Source: Cupriavidus sp. (GTDB lineage Bacteria; Pseudomonadota; Gammaproteobacteria; Burkholderiales; Burkholderiaceae). Taken from it: 64,000 nucleotides of DNA. The first letter of the stretch is position 1; each line of letters opens with the position of its first letter. Positions 26,493 through 34,868 of this stretch are shown here, piece after piece. Both the position numbers and the translations under genes were made by a program. The notes under the pieces were generated by a model. The model saw only the letters and a list, made by a program, of their open reading frames with translations, made no database searches and was not told where the DNA came from. The stretch covers positions 62,001 to 126,000 of the forward strand of contig JAPSLP010000006.1 of the NCBI GenBank assembly GCA_031180665.1, in the 5' to 3' direction.

Positions 26493-27632
26493 ATGCCGCT
26501 GCACCGAGCCAGCCGTTCCCTTTCTCCATCGGCCCACACCGCTGGGGTCGTCAAGACCCGCCGCGCCGCGCTCGGACTCGGCGCGGCAACGCTGCTGACC
26601 TCGCTGGCCAGGGCGACACCGCTGCTGTCGCTGCTCGCGACATCCGGCGCCGTGGCGGCGGCCAACGGGAGCGCCGGGCCAGCCGGCGCATCCGCGACGT
26701 CGGCGGCAGCTGGCACCCGGGCCTCCGCGCTTGCCCAGATCGCGGGGGGCAAGACCATCCGCATCCTGGTCGGCGCACCGGCCGGCGGCACCACCGATAC
26801 GCTGGCCCGCACCATCGCCGGCGAGATGGGCAAGCTGCTGAACCAGTCGGTGGTGGTCGAGAACCGACCGGGCGCCGGCGGCAATATCGCCGCGGACCTG
26901 GTGGCCCAGAGCGCGCCGGATGGCAGCACGCTGCTGATGAGCTTCACCAGCCATACCATCAACGCGACGCTGTACAAGAACCTCCCGTTCGATCCCGTCA
27001 CGGATTTCACGCCGATCACGCTGGTGGCCAGCGTGCCGAGCGTGCTGGTCGCCCATCCCTCGGTGCCGGCCAACAATGTCGCCGAGCTGATCCAGCTGGC
27101 AAAGTCCCGTCCCGGCAAGCTGAACTTCGGCATCGGTGCGGTCGGCTCGTCGGTGCATCTGGCCGGCGACATGTTCAAGATGATGACCGGCACATACATC
27201 GTCAATATCCCGTACAAAGGCACGACGCCGGCCGTCACCGACCTGCTGTCGGGCCGCGTCGAGCTGATGTTCGCCAGCACCTTGAACGTGTTGCCGCATA
27301 TCAAGGCCGGCAAGCTGAAGGCGCTCGGCGTGACCAGCCCGGCGCCGCTGCCGCAGTTGCCCGGCGTGCCGCCGATCTCGCAGACCGTCAAGGGCTTCGA
27401 GTCCAACGCCTGGTTCGGGCTGTTCGGCCCGGCAGGACTGCCGCCCGAAGTCACGCGGACGCTGTATCAGGCCGCGCGCCAGGGTCTGGAGACGCCGTCG
27501 GTCGCCCGGCGCCTGGAAAGCGACGGCGCACAGCCCGTCGCCAGCACGCCCGAGGCCTTCGGCGCCTTCGTCAAGGACGACATCAAGCGCTGGGCCACCG
27601 TGGTCCGATATTCGAGAGCCAAGGTGGAATGA
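26493..27632 (+). CDS. Bug/TctC-family solute receptor
   Basis: Protein of 379 residues with an unusually long N-terminal region (about 80 residues, Tat-like TRRAALGLG at 22-30, then Ala/Ser/Gly-rich) before the mature Bug domain, which begins KTIRILVGAPAGGTTDTLARTIAGEMGK. Other family features are VVVENRPGAGGNIAADLVAQSAPDG, PFDPVTDFTPITLVAS, PYKGTTPAVTDLLSGRVELMFAS and LPGVPPISQTVKGFE. The Shine-Dalgarno is AAGGAG. The stop overlaps the next gene (ATGA), so it is coupled to the hydro-lyase, whose substrate it probably binds. Confidence 0.9.
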   Translation: MPLHRASRSLSPSAHTAGVVKTRRAALGLGAATLLTSLARATPLLSLLATSGAVAAANGSAGPAGASATSAAAGTRASALAQIAGGKTIRILVGAPAGGTTDTLARTIAGEMGKLLNQSVVVENRPGAGGNIAADLVAQSAPDGSTLLMSFTSHTINATLYKNLPFDPVTDFTPITLVASVPSVLVAHPSVPANNVAELIQLAKSRPGKLNFGIGAVGSSVHLAGDMFKMMTGTYIVNIPYKGTTPAVTDLLSGRVELMFASTLNVLPHIKAGKLKALGVTSPAPLPQLPGVPPISQTVKGFESNAWFGLFGPAGLPPEVTRTLYQAARQGLETPSVARRLESDGAQPVASTPEAFGAFVKDDIKRWATVVRYSRAKVE

Positions 27633-28936
27633 GCCGCGCCGGCGCCGGGATCGCCCCGGCGCAAACCCTCGCACAGAAGCTGGTCGCCCGCGCCGCGGGC
27701 CTGGACAGCGTGACGCCCGGTACCGTGGTGACGTGCAAGGTGGATCTGGCGATGTCGCACGATTCCAGCGGACCTCGCCGCGTCGCGCCACTGCTGCGCG
27801 AGTTGGGCGCCAAGGTCTGGGACCCCGAGCGCTTCGTGGTCGTGACGGACCACTTCGTGCCGGCCGCGGATGCCGAGGCCGAAGCGATCGTGCGCTTCAC
27901 ACGGGACTGGGTGCGCGAGCAGCGCCTGCCGCATCTGATCGACAACGAAGGCATCTGCCACGTGGTGCTGCCCGAACGGGGCTACGTGCTGCCCGGCCAG
28001 TTCATCGTCGGCGGGGACAGCCACAGCCCGACCGGGGGCGCGTTCGGCGCGTATATGTTCGGCATCGGCGCCACCGAGATGGCGGGCGTGCTGGCCACCG
28101 GCGAGATCTGGCTGCGCGTGCCGCAGACCATCCGGATCGAATGGGACGGCACGCTGGCCGACGGCGTCTGCGCCAAGGACATCATGCTGTGCCTGTGCGC
28201 CCGGCTCGGGCTGGGCGGCGGTCGCTACGAGGCCATCGAATATGCCGGCGCGGCGGTGACCGCGCTGTCGATGCAGGAGCGGATGACGCTGACCAATATG
28301 AGCGCGGAGCTCGGCGCGCAGACGGGCCTGGTCGCGCCGGATGCCACCACGCTGCAATGGCTGCGACAAGCCGGCGTGACCGCCGCCACGCTGGCGCAGA
28401 TCGATCTGCCGCATTGGCGCAGCGATGCCGGTGCGCCGGTGCTGCAAACCCATCGCTTCGACGCCGCCGCCCTGGCTCCGCAGGTGGCCGCGCCGCACTC
28501 CCCGGCCAACGGCGCGCCGGTGACGCAGGCCCGGGGCCAAGCCATCGACCTCGCCTATCTCGGCGCCTGCACGGGCGCCAAGCTCGACGATCTGCGCATG
28601 GCCGCGCGGATCCTGCGTGGGCGCAAGGTCGCGCCGGGCGTCTCGCTGCTACTGGCGCCGGCCTCGCTGCGCGATCAGCAGCAGGCCGAGCGCGAAGGCA
28701 CGCTGGCGGCGCTGCTCGATGCCGGCGCGCAGCTGCTGCCCAATGCCTGCAACGCCTGCGCCGGCTATGGTCCCACCCGTTTCGCCGCGGGCACGCGGGC
28801 GATTGCCTCGACCGCGCGCAATTTCGCCGGGCGCATGGGCGATGCCGGCAGCGCAGTGTGGCTGGCCTCGCCGATGACGGTAGCGGCATCGGCGGTCACG
28901 GGCTCGATCACGGACCCGCGCACGCTGCTGTCATGA
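27629..28936 (+). CDS. Aconitase-family hydro-lyase, large subunit (LeuC-like)
   Basis: Protein of 435 residues. The three cluster Cys are C314 (GACTGAK), C374 and C377 (NACNACAG), the arrangement for a [4Fe-4S] aconitase-type dehydratase. VVTDHFVPAADAEAE, GGDSHSPTGGAFGAYMFGIGATEMA and NEGICHVVLPERG correspond to LeuC substrate and cofactor loops. It differs from biosynthetic LeuC in GACTGAK where GSCTNSR is usual. Coupled by ATGA overlaps to the Bug receptor upstream and the small subunit downstream, with a GntR regulator, it is more likely catabolic (2-methylcitrate, dimethylmalate, maleate or homoaconitate type) than leucine biosynthetic. The substrate is unknown. Confidence 0.85.
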   Translation: MSRAGAGIAPAQTLAQKLVARAAGLDSVTPGTVVTCKVDLAMSHDSSGPRRVAPLLRELGAKVWDPERFVVVTDHFVPAADAEAEAIVRFTRDWVREQRLPHLIDNEGICHVVLPERGYVLPGQFIVGGDSHSPTGGAFGAYMFGIGATEMAGVLATGEIWLRVPQTIRIEWDGTLADGVCAKDIMLCLCARLGLGGGRYEAIEYAGAAVTALSMQERMTLTNMSAELGAQTGLVAPDATTLQWLRQAGVTAATLAQIDLPHWRSDAGAPVLQTHRFDAAALAPQVAAPHSPANGAPVTQARGQAIDLAYLGACTGAKLDDLRMAARILRGRKVAPGVSLLLAPASLRDQQQAEREGTLAALLDAGAQLLPNACNACAGYGPTRFAAGTRAIASTARNFAGRMGDAGSAVWLASPMTVAASAVTGSITDPRTLLS

Positions 28937-29472
28937 CAGGGACCGGCATGGAGACGCCCCGCGATACCGCAGCCGACTCCCGGGCTGCTGGCCGCATCTG
29001 GCGCTTCGGCGACAACGTCGATACCGATGCGATGGCGCCCGCCACGCAGATGAAAGGCGGCATCGAGCAGATCGCGCGCCATTGCCTGGCGGGATTGCGT
29101 CCCGAATTTCCTGCGAACGTACGGCCGGGCGACCTGGTCGTCGGCGGACGGCACTTCGGCGTCGGCTCGTCGCGCGAGCAGGCGCCGCAGGCGCTGCGCC
29201 ATCTCGGCGTGGCGGCGGTGATCGCGCCATCGTTCGCCGGACTGTTCTATCGCAACGCCCTCAATCTCGGCCTGCCGACGCTGGTTTGCGCGGATACCGG
29301 CAGACTGCTCGATGGCGAGCTCGCGACGCTGGACCTGGAGAGCGCCGCCGTCGTGTTGCCCGATGGCAGCCGCGTGACGTGCGAGCCGATCCCGGCGTTC
29401 CTGCTCGACATGGTGCGCGCCGGCGGGCTGATTCCGCACCTGAAGCAGCGGCTCGCGCAGCAGCGCGCTTGA
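28933..29472 (+). CDS. Aconitase-family hydro-lyase, small subunit (LeuD-like)
   Basis: Protein of 179 residues corresponding to the swivel domain. Motifs: FGDNVDTDAMAPA (about 27-39), GDLVVGGRHFGVGSSREQAPQALRHLGVAAVIAPSFAGLFYRNALNLGLP (about 70-118); GSSREQ is the substrate-binding loop. ATG overlaps the large-subunit stop; a second ATG at 28948 is an alternative start. It forms a heterodimer with the preceding gene product by family precedent. The stop is seven bases from the convergent phosphoribosyltransferase. Confidence 0.87.
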   Translation: MTGTGMETPRDTAADSRAAGRIWRFGDNVDTDAMAPATQMKGGIEQIARHCLAGLRPEFPANVRPGDLVVGGRHFGVGSSREQAPQALRHLGVAAVIAPSFAGLFYRNALNLGLPTLVCADTGRLLDGELATLDLESAAVVLPDGSRVTCEPIPAFLLDMVRAGGLIPHLKQRLAQQRA

Positions 29473-29479
29473 ACGTCGC

Positions 29480-30175
29480 TCAGGAGCGCTGCGCGTTGCC
29501 GGCCTCGCGCAGCAGCGCCATCACCTCTTCGTCGGTGGTCTGCTCGAAATCCGAGTAATACGCGCCCACGGCGCCGAAGTCGTCCGGTACCCACAGCGAT
29601 ACGCATTCGTCGGCCGCATCCCGGAGCGAGGCCAGCCCTTCCACCGAAGCGACCGGCACCGCCGCAATGACGCGAGCCGCCCCGGCATGGCGCGCGCTCT
29701 CCAGGGCCGCGCGCATCGTCGCACCCGTCGCCACGCCGTCATCGACCAGGATCACGACCCGGTCGCGCATCGCCGCCACCGGCGCTCCGCCGCGATAGCG
29801 CTGCTGGCGCCGGGCGATCTCCCCCAACTGACGGCCGCGCTCCAGTTCGAAGGCACCGCTGTCGACGGCGCGGCGCGTCCACGCATCGTCGTTGGCGACG
29901 GTATGCGGCGGCGAGCCGGTGGCATCGCCCTCGACCACCGCCCCGAGTGCCAATTCGGGATAGCCCGGCGCGCCGATCTTGCGCACCAGCAGGATGTCCA
30001 GCGTGGCGCCCAGCGCGCAGGCCACCTCGAAGGCGACCGGCACGCCGCCGCGCGGCAGGGCCAGCACCAGCGGCGGCTGGCCCGCCTCTCGTTTCGCATA
30101 ACCAAGTTCGCTCAGGCGACGCGCCAGATGGACGCCGGCGTCGCGTCGATCGGCGAAATACGGCGGCAGCGGCAT
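29480..30175 (-). CDS. Phosphoribosyltransferase-domain protein
   Basis: Protein of 231 residues of the type I PRTase fold. The PRPP-binding loop is RVVILVDDGVATGATMRAALESAR (about residues 137-160), and LALPRGGVPVAFEVACALGATLDILLVRKIGAPGYPELALGAV at about 37-79 is typical of stand-alone PRTase-like proteins of unknown substrate. The Shine-Dalgarno AGGAGGG precedes ATG 30175. It has no functional neighbour: convergent with the hydro-lyase and divergent from the TonB receptor. It may act in base salvage or be regulatory. Confidence 0.85.
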   Translation of the reverse strand: MPLPPYFADRRDAGVHLARRLSELGYAKREAGQPPLVLALPRGGVPVAFEVACALGATLDILLVRKIGAPGYPELALGAVVEGDATGSPPHTVANDDAWTRRAVDSGAFELERGRQLGEIARRQQRYRGGAPVAAMRDRVVILVDDGVATGATMRAALESARHAGAARVIAAVPVASVEGLASLRDAADECVSLWVPDDFGAVGAYYSDFEQTTDEEVMALLREAGNAQRS

Positions 30176-30294
30176 CGCGGCCCTCCTGTCCTGTTGGTAC
30201 TCCCGGCGCGCGGCAAGGCGTCCGTGCGTACACGCGTGCCAATTAACCCTGTGACGCGGTCACCCTTTTATGTGCGGCCGACACATGCCGTTAC

Positions 30295-30325
30295 AATGCG
30301 AACCTTAACAAGAACGATTCGCATT
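30295..30325 (+). promoter_or_regulatory. Fur-box-like inverted repeat upstream of the TonB receptor
   Basis: AATGCGAA (30295-30302) and TTCGCATT (30318-30325) form an 8-bp inverted repeat with a 15-nt spacer. The segment AAGAACGATTCGCA inside it resembles the Fur-like core before feoA (both contain AACGATTC.CA). It lies 112 bases before the receptor ATG. Fur control of such receptors is established in general; here it is inferred. Confidence 0.5.
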
Positions 30326-30436
30326 TATCGTTCGTCAACTGAGCCTCCGACCCGCACGGATCGACGTCACGATCCGCGCCGCCGCACCGCGGCGGCCTTG
30401 CGCGGGCGTTCTGAAAAAATATAGACGGAACCGACC

Positions 30437-32665
30437 ATGCCACAGCGTGCAACCCCTCGCCGCGGCCGCCACCGCGGTCACGCCCTTCGCCTGACGACAC
30501 TCGCCCTGGGCCTGCAAGCCGCCGGCATGGTCTGGGCCCAGCAGTCCGCGCCCGCCGATGCGTCGGCGCCGGCTGCCGCCCCCGCCTCTGCTACCCCAGC
30601 CACCGCTTCCGCCACAGCCGCCGCCGAATTGCCGGCGGTCACCGTGCGAGCCACCAGCGACAACGAAACCGCCACCGGTCCGGTCTTTGGCTTCGTCGCC
30701 AAGCGCAGCGCCACCGCGACCAAGACCGATACGCCGGTCATGGAGACGCCGCAATCGATCACCGTGATCACGCGCGACCGCATCGAGGCGCAGGGCGCGC
30801 AATCGGTGCAACAGGCGATGGGCTATACCGCAGGCGTCCACGCGGGCCTCTACGGCAACGACAACCGCGGCGACTGGGGACGCTTTCGGGGCACCGATTT
30901 CACGCAATATCAGGACGGCCTGCTGAACGCCGTCGGCTTCTACAACAATGTCCGTCCCGACGTGGACGCGCTGGAGCGCATCGACATCCTGCGCGGCCCG
31001 TCGTCGATGCTGTTCGGCCAGGGCGCGGTCGGCGGCATCCTGAACCTGGTCAGCAAACGCCCGCAACCTGAAGCGGCGCGCGAGATCGGCGTCCAGTTCG
31101 GCAACAACAACCGCAAGCAGGTGCAGGCCGACCTGACCGGGCCGCTCGATGCGGACGGCAAATGGCTGTACCGCCTGGTTGCACTGGCGCGCGACAGCGA
31201 CACGCATGTCGACTTCGCCCAGGACAATCGCTATCTGATTGCGCCGTCCCTGACGTATCGGCCGAACAGCGATACGTCCTTTACGCTGCTGGCGAATTTC
31301 CAGCGCGATGACAGCAATACCACGGCAGGCTTCTTTCCGTGGAGCGGCATGCTGTTTCCGAACCCCGGCGGCCTGAAGATCCGAGACAGCTTCTTTGTCA
31401 GCGAGCCAGGATTCGACCGTTTCAAGGCAGAGCAGGCAGCGATCGGTTATCAGTTTGAGCACAAGGCGAACGAGGTGTTCACGATCCGCCAGAACGTGCG
31501 GTATTCGTATAGCACGGTGGACTACCGCAGCATTTACGCGAGCTTCAACAATGCTCAAGGCCCGTGGGTGCAAGGCAGCGACCGGCTGCTGAGACGCACC
31601 GTCTATTGGGACAACCCGCGGCTCCGGTCCTTCCTCGCCGACACCCAGGCACAGGCCAAATTCCGCACCGGCAGCGTGGACCATACCTTGCTGACCGGCA
31701 TGGATTATCAGCACGCCGATATCGACGGCCGCCGCGGGGCGGGCGGCAGCGCCGCGCCGATCGACATCGTCAATCCGGTCTACGGCAATTACGTCGCACC
31801 GACGCTGAACCACGTCAACCCGACCAAGCAGATCCAGACCGGCATCTACATGCAGGACCAGATGTCGTGGAACAAGTGGTTGTTGATGGTGGGCTTGCGC
31901 TACGACTGGTCGCGCGCCTCGCAAGTGAATACGCCGGCCGGCTCGCGCGACGACAATGAGCTGACCAAGCGTGCCGGGCTGATGTACCAAACGGACATCG
32001 GCCTGAATCCGTACATCAGCTATTCGGAGTCCTTCCAGGGTGTGCCGGGCACGAACCGGGCCGGCCCGCTCAAGCCGCTGCGCGGCAAGCAATGGGAAGC
32101 CGGTATCAAGTACCAGCCGCCCGGCAAGAACGCCTTGGTCACAATGGCCGTGTTCGATATGCGCGAGAAGAACCGTCGCGCATCCGGCATCGTCAACGGC
32201 ATGCCCGACACCGTGCAGATCGGCGAAGCGCGTACGCGCGGTTTCGAGATCGAAGCGCTCGCATCGCTGCGCAATCGCGTGGACCTGATCGCGAACTACA
32301 CCTACCTCGACACCCGCATCCTCGCCGGCAATCCCGCCGAAGTCGACAAGCGCATCGCCAGCATTCCCAAGCATATGGCTTCGCTGTGGGGCACCTACAA
32401 GTTCAACCTGTTCGACAAGCCGGGCTTCTCGGCCGGCGCTGGACTGCGGTACTTCAGCTCCAGCTACGACGGCACGGACCGCAACAAGGTCAGCGGCGCG
32501 ACGCTCGTCGACGCAGTACTGGCCTACGACCACGGCCCGGTCCGCGTCGCGCTGAACGTGAACAACCTGTTCGACAAGGAATACCTGACGACGTGCCTGT
32601 CGCGCGGCGACTGCTACTTCGGCGCCCGCCGGACCGTGGTGGGAAGCGTTACCTACCGGTTCTGA
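30437..32665 (+). CDS. TonB-dependent siderophore receptor
   Basis: Outer-membrane receptor of 742 residues. The signal peptide ends near VWAQ (about 35), then an Ala/Pro-rich stretch, a plug domain (about 95-205: TPVMETPQSITVITRDRI, ALERIDILRGPSSMLFGQGAVGGILNLVSKRP) and a 22-strand barrel ending in the terminal VTYRF. SYSESFQGV and NVNNLFDKEYL are TIGR01783-type siderophore-receptor features, nearest the ferrichrome/FhuA-like group by eye. There is no N-terminal signalling domain, so it is not a FecA-type surface regulator. No siderophore synthesis genes are adjacent, so it may take up a xenosiderophore. Confidence 0.93.
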   Translation: MPQRATPRRGRHRGHALRLTTLALGLQAAGMVWAQQSAPADASAPAAAPASATPATASATAAAELPAVTVRATSDNETATGPVFGFVAKRSATATKTDTPVMETPQSITVITRDRIEAQGAQSVQQAMGYTAGVHAGLYGNDNRGDWGRFRGTDFTQYQDGLLNAVGFYNNVRPDVDALERIDILRGPSSMLFGQGAVGGILNLVSKRPQPEAAREIGVQFGNNNRKQVQADLTGPLDADGKWLYRLVALARDSDTHVDFAQDNRYLIAPSLTYRPNSDTSFTLLANFQRDDSNTTAGFFPWSGMLFPNPGGLKIRDSFFVSEPGFDRFKAEQAAIGYQFEHKANEVFTIRQNVRYSYSTVDYRSIYASFNNAQGPWVQGSDRLLRRTVYWDNPRLRSFLADTQAQAKFRTGSVDHTLLTGMDYQHADIDGRRGAGGSAAPIDIVNPVYGNYVAPTLNHVNPTKQIQTGIYMQDQMSWNKWLLMVGLRYDWSRASQVNTPAGSRDDNELTKRAGLMYQTDIGLNPYISYSESFQGVPGTNRAGPLKPLRGKQWEAGIKYQPPGKNALVTMAVFDMREKNRRASGIVNGMPDTVQIGEARTRGFEIEALASLRNRVDLIANYTYLDTRILAGNPAEVDKRIASIPKHMASLWGTYKFNLFDKPGFSAGAGLRYFSSSYDGTDRNKVSGATLVDAVLAYDHGPVRVALNVNNLFDKEYLTTCLSRGDCYFGARRTVVGSVTYRF

Positions 32666-32714
32666 TCCGGCTCCGGAAGATGATCGACACTTGGGCTGAT
32701 GGACGAAGCCTGTT

Positions 32715-32742
32715 GCGCCGCCTTTGGGCGGCGCTTTTTTTT
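32715..32742 (+). terminator. Rho-independent terminator after the TonB receptor
   Basis: Perfect 8-bp GC stem (32715-32722 with 32727-32734), TTTG loop and eight T residues, 50 bases after the receptor stop. A textbook intrinsic terminator. Confidence 0.93.
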
Positions 32743-32769
32743 GTTGCGTAAGTCCACTGGGCGTGCTGC

Positions 32770-32994
32770 TTGCCTATCCATCGCGATGAGGTAATCCGGC
32801 GATGGAAGGAACATGTTCCGCAGTACAGGAAAGGCATGCAGGACGCTTTTGCCACCACCAGACCGAATCTGGACGCCGCGACGCGGCGGGCTGTGGAGCT
32901 GAGTCGCCGATTCACTGCCGAGACCGCGCCGGAACCGTACACGGGCGTGGGTGAATGGGTGACACGGCTGACAACCTTGAGAGTCAATCACTAA
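32770..32994 (+). CDS. Hypothetical short ORF, uncertain
   Basis: Open frame of 74 codons from a TTG (first ATG at codon 23). The translation (IRRWKEHVPQYRKGMQDAFATTR and onward) is basic and amphipathic, without recognisable motif, signal peptide or Shine-Dalgarno. It occupies the 355-base gap between the receptor terminator and the convergent hydrolase. It could be a genuine small protein, a fragment of a larger decayed gene, or chance. Confidence 0.25.
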   Translation: MPIHRDEVIRRWKEHVPQYRKGMQDAFATTRPNLDAATRRAVELSRRFTAETAPEPYTGVGEWVTRLTTLRVNH

Positions 32995-33020
32995 ACCTGC
33001 TGCCTCCGGTGCCCGGCACA

Positions 33021-33809
33021 TCAGCGCAGAAACACGCCGACCTCCGCCAAGAAGGCCGCGACCAGTTCCACATTCGACATATGCACGGCCGGCAGCACCG
33101 CCAGCTTCGCACCCGGAATCGCTGCTGCGATCTCCTTGCTATGCTTGGCCCGCGTCACCGTATCGAACTTCCCGCCGATCACCAGCGTCGGCCGCGGAAT
33201 CAGCGTAATGATCCGCCGCAGGTCCATATCCCGGACAGCGGCCAGCGCGCCGGCAATGCCGCGTGGGCTCGTCTCCAGCAGAACCTTGCGGAATGGCTCG
33301 ATGGCCGGATCGTTCTTCTCGCGCATCTCGACGGGGAACCAATTGCCCAGAAACGCCTCCGCGGTTTCGTTCGGCGTCGCGGTCAGGATCGTTTGAATGC
33401 GAGGCTCCCAATCCGCCGCCGGGCCGAGGTAGGCGGCGGTATGCGCGAGCACCAGGCGGTCGATTCGCTCGGGGGCGTGAACGCCCAGCCACTGCGCCAC
33501 CATGCCGCCCAGCGATTGTCCGAGAAAGTGGACGCGGTCGAGCTCCAGCGCATCCATCAGCTCGAGTGCGTCGCGCCCGAGTCGGTCCAGCGAATAGGCG
33601 CCGGCCGGCACATCGGAGGCGCCGTGGCCGCGCATGTCATAGCGCAGCACGCGAAAACGCTCCAGCAATGGCGGCATCACGCCGTCCCACATCGACATAT
33701 CCGTCGCGATCGAATTGGACAGCATCAGCACAGGACGATCGGTCTCGCCTTCGAGGCGGTAGGCAATCCGTTGGGCATCGCTGGTGGTGAAGGTCGCACG
33801 TGATTGCAT
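33021..33809 (-). CDS. Alpha/beta-fold hydrolase, 3-oxoadipate enol-lactonase-like
   Basis: Protein of 262 residues. Nucleophile elbow GQSLGG (about 94-99), oxyanion segment LSNSIATDMSMWDGVMP near residue 30, and RYDMRGHGASD. The catalytic His is likely in PAVHMSNVE near the C-terminus. The organisation resembles PcaD/3-oxoadipate enol-lactonases, but no other protocatechuate genes are present. The ATG at 33809 follows CAGGAGA; the open frame to 33842 is an unneeded extension. It is divergent from a LysR gene that probably controls it. Confidence 0.87.
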   Translation of the reverse strand: MQSRATFTTSDAQRIAYRLEGETDRPVLMLSNSIATDMSMWDGVMPPLLERFRVLRYDMRGHGASDVPAGAYSLDRLGRDALELMDALELDRVHFLGQSLGGMVAQWLGVHAPERIDRLVLAHTAAYLGPAADWEPRIQTILTATPNETAEAFLGNWFPVEMREKNDPAIEPFRKVLLETSPRGIAGALAAVRDMDLRRIITLIPRPTLVIGGKFDTVTRAKHSKEIAAAIPGAKLAVLPAVHMSNVELVAAFLAEVGVFLR

Positions 33810-33920
33810 CTCGGTTCTCCTGGATGGTTGAAAAAGGGCCAAACACAGGAACCATCGTAGGGTCGGACCGGATCTGAGAAAATTACAAAGTTTTCAAACT
33901 CTCTGTCAGGAACGTCGACA

Positions 33921-34844
33921 ATGTCCCGCTTCACGTTGCAAGACCTGCAGTGCTTCGACGCCGTCGTCCGGGAGCGAGGCTTCCAGGCGGCCGCGACCGT
34001 CCTGCATCGAACGCATCCTGCGGTGTTCGCGGCGGTGGCCAGGTTGGAGCGGCAGCTCGGATTGGCGCTGCTGGATCGCAGCGGGTATCGGGTCAGCCCG
34101 ACGGAAGCGGGACGCGCTTTCCATCGGCAAGCACAATCGCTGCTGCGCGAGCTCGATGCGCTCCAGCTTCATGCCGAGCAATTGGCGATGGGAGAGGAAA
34201 GCGAACTGCGCGTGGTGATCGGCGACCTGTGCCCGCCGTCGCAGACGCTGGGGCTGTTCAGCCCCTTCTTCGCGGAACATCCCGCAACGCGGCTGGACCT
34301 GCATGTCGAAGCGGTGACCGGGCCGTGGGAGCGCTTGTTCGACGGCGAGGCCGACCTGATCGTCCATCGCGTCGACAAGAGCGACACGCGCATCGAATGG
34401 CTCGACCTGTGCAAGATCGAGCTGGTGCCCGTGGTGGCGCCGGGCTTCCTGCCCTTTCCGGTCTCGCGTGCAATCCGCCCCGAACAACTACGCGCGCTGA
34501 CGCAATGCGTGATCCGCGACAGTGCGCGGTGTCCCGTGGCGCAGGAGCATTTCGTCGTCGCGGGCGCACCGCAATGCACGGTACCCGATCCCATGATGAA
34601 GAAGGAAATCATCCTGCAAGGCATGGCCTGGGGACACCTTCCGCACTTCCTGATCGAGCGGGAGCTGGCCGAAGGAAGGCTGTTGTCGATTGCCGGCCGC
34701 TATCTGCCCGGCCGTATCGAGGAACTGGTCGCCGCCCGTCGGCGCGACCGGCCGCACGGGCCCGTCGCGAATCGGCTGTGGGAGCATCTGGGCAAGGCGG
34801 CGCCGCGCTTTCGCCCGGCGCTTCGCCATGGCCCGAGTCGCTGA
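33921..34844 (+). CDS. LysR-family transcriptional regulator
   Basis: Protein of 307 residues. HTH: FTLQDLQCFDAVVRERGFQAAATVLHRTHPAVFAAVARLERQLGLALLDRSGYRVSPTEAG (4-64). The effector domain follows. It is divergent from the hydrolase with a 111-base, relatively AT-rich shared promoter (33870-33905), the usual place for its operator, although no clear palindrome was picked out. The C-terminus is convergent with the deacetylase gene, 24 bases apart. Confidence 0.92.
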   Translation: MSRFTLQDLQCFDAVVRERGFQAAATVLHRTHPAVFAAVARLERQLGLALLDRSGYRVSPTEAGRAFHRQAQSLLRELDALQLHAEQLAMGEESELRVVIGDLCPPSQTLGLFSPFFAEHPATRLDLHVEAVTGPWERLFDGEADLIVHRVDKSDTRIEWLDLCKIELVPVVAPGFLPFPVSRAIRPEQLRALTQCVIRDSARCPVAQEHFVVAGAPQCTVPDPMMKKEIILQGMAWGHLPHFLIERELAEGRLLSIAGRYLPGRIEELVAARRRDRPHGPVANRLWEHLGKAAPRFRPALRHGPSR

Positions 34845-34868
34845 GTACGCGAGGCCCTCACCCATCGG

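Noticed and set aside
27629-29472. Assignment of the aconitase-like pair as leuCD for leucine biosynthesis
   Set aside because: It is coupled to a Bug receptor and GntR regulator, not to leuA/leuB, and the first cluster-Cys loop deviates from LeuC.
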